From contig CM068385.1 in assembly GCA_034770075.1 (NCBI GenBank), positions 76,252,272 through 76,316,271 on the forward strand: a stretch of 64,000 bases of DNA. The letters run 5' to 3'. The notes below the pieces were generated by a model that searched no databases, had not been told where the DNA came from, and saw only the letters and a program-made list of their open reading frames with translations. Position 1 is the stretch's first letter, and each line of letters opens with the position of its first letter. Below are positions 60,014 through 64,000 of the stretch, in pieces. Both the position numbers and the translations under genes were made by a program. The stretch comes from Aralia elata (Eukaryota; Streptophyta; Magnoliopsida; Apiales; Araliaceae).

Positions 60014-60226
60014 CTGTGAAAAAATAGTATCAAAAAAGACTGTACAGGGGTCATTCTCTACCCATAAATAAAAAGCATGCATCATACAGTTAATAATAAA
60101 GCAGGTGAATCCCATAAAGATGAAAAGAAACTGTGCGTAAATAAATAAATGAGTTCAGTACATAGTGCATAAATGAAAAAGAAATCTAAGCAGGTGCCGA
60201 TACAAAAGGCCCTATCCTATCCTGGT

Positions 60227-62202
60227 CTAAATAAAATCAGTATCATCTATGAAAGCAGGATCCTCGAACTGATCCCCCGGAGTCGTCGAGCTCGGAGGAC
60301 CAAAGTTCATATCAGGGATGTAGGGATGCGCTGTGGCATCAGATGAACTCGGGCCTGCATCATAACCTGCACCGTCAGGATCGTAGGTGTAAGCCTCCTC
60401 CGGGGTCCGGCCCAACCCCCGAATAAACAGCGACAACTGATCCACCTGACGGGTCAATGTGGCGATCTGCTCAGCATGGGTAGGGGTCCGAACACAGGCA
60501 GCCCAATCTGTCATCGTAACCGAGCCTGAAACCATGTCTCCAAGAAAGAAAGTGGCCCGAGTCTGGGGACCGATGGTACGAGGTACCCACCAAGTCCTGA
60601 AAGCCTCACTCGTACTGGGGCCTGTGGAAAGCATCCGACCGTCCTCCCCGGCGAGCATGATCTCCGAGGGCTGAGAATCCAGCGACCAGAAAGTAGTGAA
60701 AGAAAGGGAGTGCGGGATGCGGATCTCCCCAGTGACGCATCTGAATGCGCGCTCTCCCAGATACATCACCCAGCCTCCAACACTCTGCAAAGTGAGGCGA
60801 CGGGTGGAAAGCTCGAACTCCGGGCCGGAAGGATGCCCGTCAGCAAACCCCACGGTCAGATGCTCGGAGAGGTAGGGAATCCAGACGACGTCGGCAGCCG
60901 TGATTAACTCCAGCTGAATACGATAATGTGCAAAGCTGCCCGACACGGGGACCTCCTCCAGAGTACTGTGATGCCATCGCCGACCCCGAGGATAAGTGTC
61001 CGGGCCCAGAGTAGTGATAGGCCTCAGACATGGCAGCCGCTCGTAAGCCCAGAACTGTGAATAGAAACAAGGCAAGGCATGAGTCACTATCAAATACAGA
61101 AAAGAGATGAAAGGAAAAGAAATACAGTAAGAGAGAGGAGGAGGGGACTCACCAACAGAAAGTGGTAGAAGCCGAGCCAGGCATCAGTCTGTCCCTCTGA
61201 GCGTAGACGCAGACCGTGGAGGAAATAAGCAAAAGTGAATGACCCCCAATCGTATTCACCAATCCGGCCTACATCTCGAACAGCCCCTACGACGCTGAAG
61301 TGGATGGTAGAAGAGTTGTTCCCTAGGAAACAACCCCTCATGATAGTCAGGAACAGACGCCGTAGTAGGATGTCACGAGTGCCCTGGTCCGCTGGGATGG
61401 GCTGTGCGTATAGACCCCCACCCAACGGCATCGACGGCCAAAGCCCCGGACCGAATACTACGGGCCTTGAAGACCCGATCATCAGCAGCGAAGCCTAGCA
61501 AAGCTCGGACCTCCACTGGAGTGATATCAAGATCCAGGGGGACACGGGACCCGGTGAACTCTATGCCCGTAATGTACCTCCAATCCCAGGGGGTCAGCAC
61601 GACCTCGCAGTCAAGAAGATGGAGAGACTGCGTATGGTGGAACCATCGCTCGGATAAAGCCCTCATGTAACCCCAGGGGCACTGACGGGGAATGATAGTG
61701 AAGAAATGTCGAAAGCCCCAAGAGTCCACCATCTCCCGGTAATCACTATGCAGGGCCGCGTAGAGAGAGTAAATGTTGAACCAATTACCCCTCGGCTGGG
61801 TAAACTCAGGCACCTGTGAAAATCACCAATGGGTCAATCCAGATAGAACCGGAATTTGAGAAATCAAGAACAAATGAAAAGCCGAATCGAGGATACCTCA
61901 TTAGCCACAAGAGATGCCGAGGGATGACGACTGAGATCCCGACCTAATAGATCGGGTATCTGGACAGAAGCGCCAGATAAGGCGCGATGAGTGGGGGGAG
62001 CTGATGTGCTGGAAGACGGCTCCTCCACCGCAACCTCCGGAGGAGCAACCTCCTCAACGTCCGGGTGATCAGGACGGATGACAGACTCCGCCAAGCGACG
62101 AGCCTGACGGGTACGAGGGGGAATAGGGGCAGGTGCAGCCCTATGACGGCGAACACCCGAAGTCCGAGAGGCGGAGGAGCTACTGGGCGCATCACGATCC
62201 AT
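60227..62202 (-). pseudogene. antisense gene 1, three-exon plant-mobile-domain-like, one frameshift
   Basis: Minus-strand exons are 62202-61897, 61813-61153 and 61054-60227, with introns 61814-61896 (83 bases) and 61055-61152 (98 bases), both GT...AG and both between codons. Exon 1 is Arg/Pro/Ser-rich. Exon 2 has the mobile-domain core ('RGNWFNIYSLYAALHSDYREMV', 'ALSERWFHHTQSLHLLDCEVV' split by other residues, 'LTPWDWRYITGIEFTG', 'LLRRLFLTIMRGCFLGNNSS', 'YDWGSFTFAYFLHGLRLRS'). Between 61482 and 61373 the frame shifts by one base. Exon 3 has 'FWAYERLPCLRPITTLGPDTY' and an acidic tail with 'EQIATLTRQVDQLSLFIRGLG'. An additional 5'UTR intron (62205-62669) is suggested by CTACAG|GTAACA and TATTCCAG. 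No signal peptide. Aside from the shift it is complete. Confidence 0.75.
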
Positions 62203-62320
62203 AGCTGGAATAGAACGGGCGAGAAAGAAGGTAAGTTCCCTTTTAAAATTATGTAATGAACATTCTAAATTTCTAGCCTCATCATATGATTAATGCAACA
62301 TGATGCATGGTTATGCTATA

Positions 62321-62343
62321 AAAAAAAAAAAAAAAAAAAAAAA
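62321..62343. repeat. poly(A) run
   Basis: A run of about 23 A lies inside the predicted antisense 5'UTR intron. Length may be an assembly or sequencing estimate. Confidence 0.8.
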
Positions 62344-62784
62344 ATCGGCAGAGTTCCGTTTGTAAAATGGACATCCCAGGCATAAGCCAAACGTGTTTTC
62401 CATCAATCAAAACCTCAAACAGATTTAAATTGCATTCATATGTGTAATTACATCATGTAATGCATGTTTCTCTTGCAGAAAAGGAATAACAATATGTGGG
62501 ACCGCCTCATGAACATAAAATAGGACTCACACAGTTGATACATAGCATGTATATATGATGGTACATTGCATGAACATTGTGAAGCATACATTTTATGTCT
62601 AAACATGCAAATAGTCAAATGTATAGCAAAACATTGACGAAATTGAAAAGTGACCGGTCAAAGTGTTACCTGTAGCGCGTAGATCGACCCTACCGGAGCA
62701 GTTTTTGCAGGAAAATTGAAAAAAATCGACAAAAAGCCCTTGCGAACAAGAAAAATCGAGAGAATCTCTGAGGATTGCAAGTTG

Positions 62785-62896
62785 AAAGTGACAGATCTGG
62801 AGGAGGCGCGTTGGTTATAAGGCCCGATCTTGGCCGCAGATGTATCTGCGGCTGGCCGCAGATGTATCTGCGGCTGGCCGCAGATCCATCTGCTGC
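62785..62896 (-). promoter_or_regulatory. promoter of the antisense genes
   Basis: On the minus strand three palindromes (62877-62896 with one mismatch, 62855-62874, 62833-62852; 22-bp period) are followed 12 bases later by TTATAA (plus 62815-62820). A leader and predicted donor at 62670 come next. The palindrome (GCCGCAGAT-NN-ATCTGCGGC) is that of the LTR U3, at the same distance from its TATA box, while flanks are unrelated. A start near 62790 is inferred. Confidence 0.65.
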
Positions 62897-62954
62897 TGGC
62901 CCTGGTGGCCCCCACCTTGCTCCCTTGAAGCCATTTGACGTGTTGAAATGAAAA

Positions 62955-64000
62955 GGTTACGCGATGGGTGACCGGCGACGATACCCGTCCCCGACATGAC
63001 GATCGACCGGCGACGATAACCGGCGATCACGAGATGGATGTCCGGCGACGATAACCGGCTCCGACAGATAACCAACCGGCGACGATAACCGGGGATTACG
63101 CGATGGGTGACCGGCGACGATACCCGGCCCCGACGAAACGATCGACCGACGACGATAACCGGCGATCACGAGATGGATGTCCGGCGACGATAACCGGCTC
63201 CGACAGATAACCAACCGGCGACGATAACCGGGGGTTACGCGATGGGTGACCGGCGACGATACCCGGCCCCGACGAAACGATCGACCGACGACGATAACCG
63301 GCGATCACGAGATGGATGTCCGGCGACGATAACCGGCTCCGACAGATAACCAACCGGCGACGATAACCGGGGGTTACGCGATGGGTGACCGGCGACGATA
63401 CCCGGCCCCGACATGACGATCGACCGGCGACGATAACCGGCGATCACGAGATGGATGTCCGGCGACGATAACCGGCTCCGACAGATAACCAACCGGCGAC
63501 GATAACCGGGGGTTACGCGATGGGTGACCGGCGACGATACCCGGCCCCGACATGACGATCGACCGGCGACGATAACCGGCGATCACGAGATGGATGTCCG
63601 GCGACGATAACCGGCTCCGACAGATAACCAACCGGCGACGATAACCGGGGGTTACGCGATGGGTGACCGGCGACGATACCCGGCCCCGACGAAACGATCG
63701 ACCGACGACGATAACCGGCGATCACGAGATGGATGTCCGGCGACGATAACCGGCTCCGACAGATAACCAACCGGCGACGATAACCGGGGGTTACGCGATG
63801 GGTGACCGGCGACGATACCCGGCCCCAACATGACGATCGACCGGCGACGATAACCGGCGATCACGAGATGGATGTCCGGCGACGATAACCGGCTCCGACA
63901 GATAACCAACCGACGACGATAACCGGGGGTTACGCGATGGGTGACCGGCGACGATACCCGGCCCCGACATGACGATCGACCGGCGACGATAACCGGCGAT
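62955..64000. repeat. 139-bp satellite array in the Ogre 3' region
   Basis: Units begin at 62963, 63102, 63241, 63380, 63519, 63658, 63797 and 63936, at least 7.4 copies running past the window edge. Each unit has four diverged copies of CCGGCGACGATAACCGG. Two unit variants (GACATGACGATCGACCGGCG and GACGAAACGATCGACCGACG) alternate A-B-B-A-A-B-A-A. Repeats are nearly identical. Overlapping 85-codon minus-strand frames in each unit are a by-product of the repeat. Ogre 3' regions are known nurseries for satellites. Confidence 0.95.

Larger units (their letters stand above)
48213..64000 (+). mobile_element. Tat/Ogre-type Ty3/gypsy element, 3' end outside window
   Basis: The element starts TGTAGACACCC at 48213 after GACTA (probable left TSD) in a gag gene. 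Order: 5' LTR, Arg-type primer site, leader, gag, protease with G-patch, intron, RT-RNase H-second RNase H-integrase, conserved hairpin, two antisense genes and a 139-bp satellite. Over 15.7 kb is visible and the 3' LTR is still to come, in line with the large size of Ogre elements. The intron between protease and RT, the double RNase H and antisense ORFs are known Tat/Ogre traits. Confidence 0.9.

Noticed and set aside
62658..63909. Series of overlapping 85-codon minus-strand ORFs repeating every 139 bases
   Set aside because: They are the satellite unit read on one strand. The 139-bp period is not a multiple of three, so no continuous protein results.

Overview
The window is plant nuclear DNA, almost certainly from a eudicot with a repeat-rich genome. 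I see no intact host protein gene, tRNA gene, CRISPR array or bacterial operon. Everything I can recognise is transposable-element sequence in layers of nested insertions. The plant evidence is LTR retrotransposons with plant tRNA primer sites (Asp-type, Arg-type and Met-type), chromovirus, Athila and Tat/Ogre lineage proteins, a CACTA (En/Spm) transposon, a Stowaway-like MITE and a short decayed piece resembling plastid 16S rRNA.

Left part (1-14.6 kb). A decayed Lys/Ser/Pro-rich extra-ORF region, probably the 3' part of a SIRE-like Ty1/copia element, ends in a polypurine tract and LTR (3538-4868). That LTR abuts a truncated LTR of a second family, here called T (4869-7204). Then come the plastid-rRNA-like fragment (7207-7258) and the LTR of another gypsy element, split by a 4.0 kb minus-strand insertion (8343-12362) that has a clean ATACA target-site duplication (TSD).

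Middle part (14.6-37.9 kb). This is a four-level nest. A plus-strand T-family LTR (14637-15223 and 36175-37904) is split by a minus-strand Tekay/Del-like chromovirus of the same family (15224-36174, TSD ATAAG). The chromovirus is itself split by an Athila-like solo LTR (18733-21299), which holds a further solo LTR (18803-19873, TSD TAAGT), and by a nearly complete, very young Athila element (23396-35039, TSD GTAGT). The Athila element has 1.6 kb LTRs, an Asp-type primer site, a gag-pol frame broken by two stop codons, and an intact 383-codon extra ORF with its own apparent promoter.

Right part (37.9-64 kb). AT-rich spacer with a Stowaway-like MITE is followed by a decayed CACTA element (from 39691, TNP2-type transposase pseudogene, right end missing). 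Next is a gypsy fragment in the order pol end - LTR - primer site - gag (about 46.14-48.21 kb). A large Tat/Ogre element then runs from 48213 past the window edge. It has a 2.1 kb LTR, an Arg-type primer site, gag, protease plus G-patch, a 167-base intron, a broken RT/RNase H/integrase, two antisense plant-mobile-domain-like genes with introns, and a 139-bp satellite array.

The most striking pattern is that GC-rich palindromes mark the U3 regions of several unrelated LTR families here. In the Athila and Ogre elements the same palindrome that sits in the LTR is repeated just upstream of a TATA box driving the accessory gene. In Athila the palindromes come in pairs at a nearly fixed 32-bp spacing and have also spread into gag. 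This suggests a shared control module linking the LTR and accessory-gene promoters.
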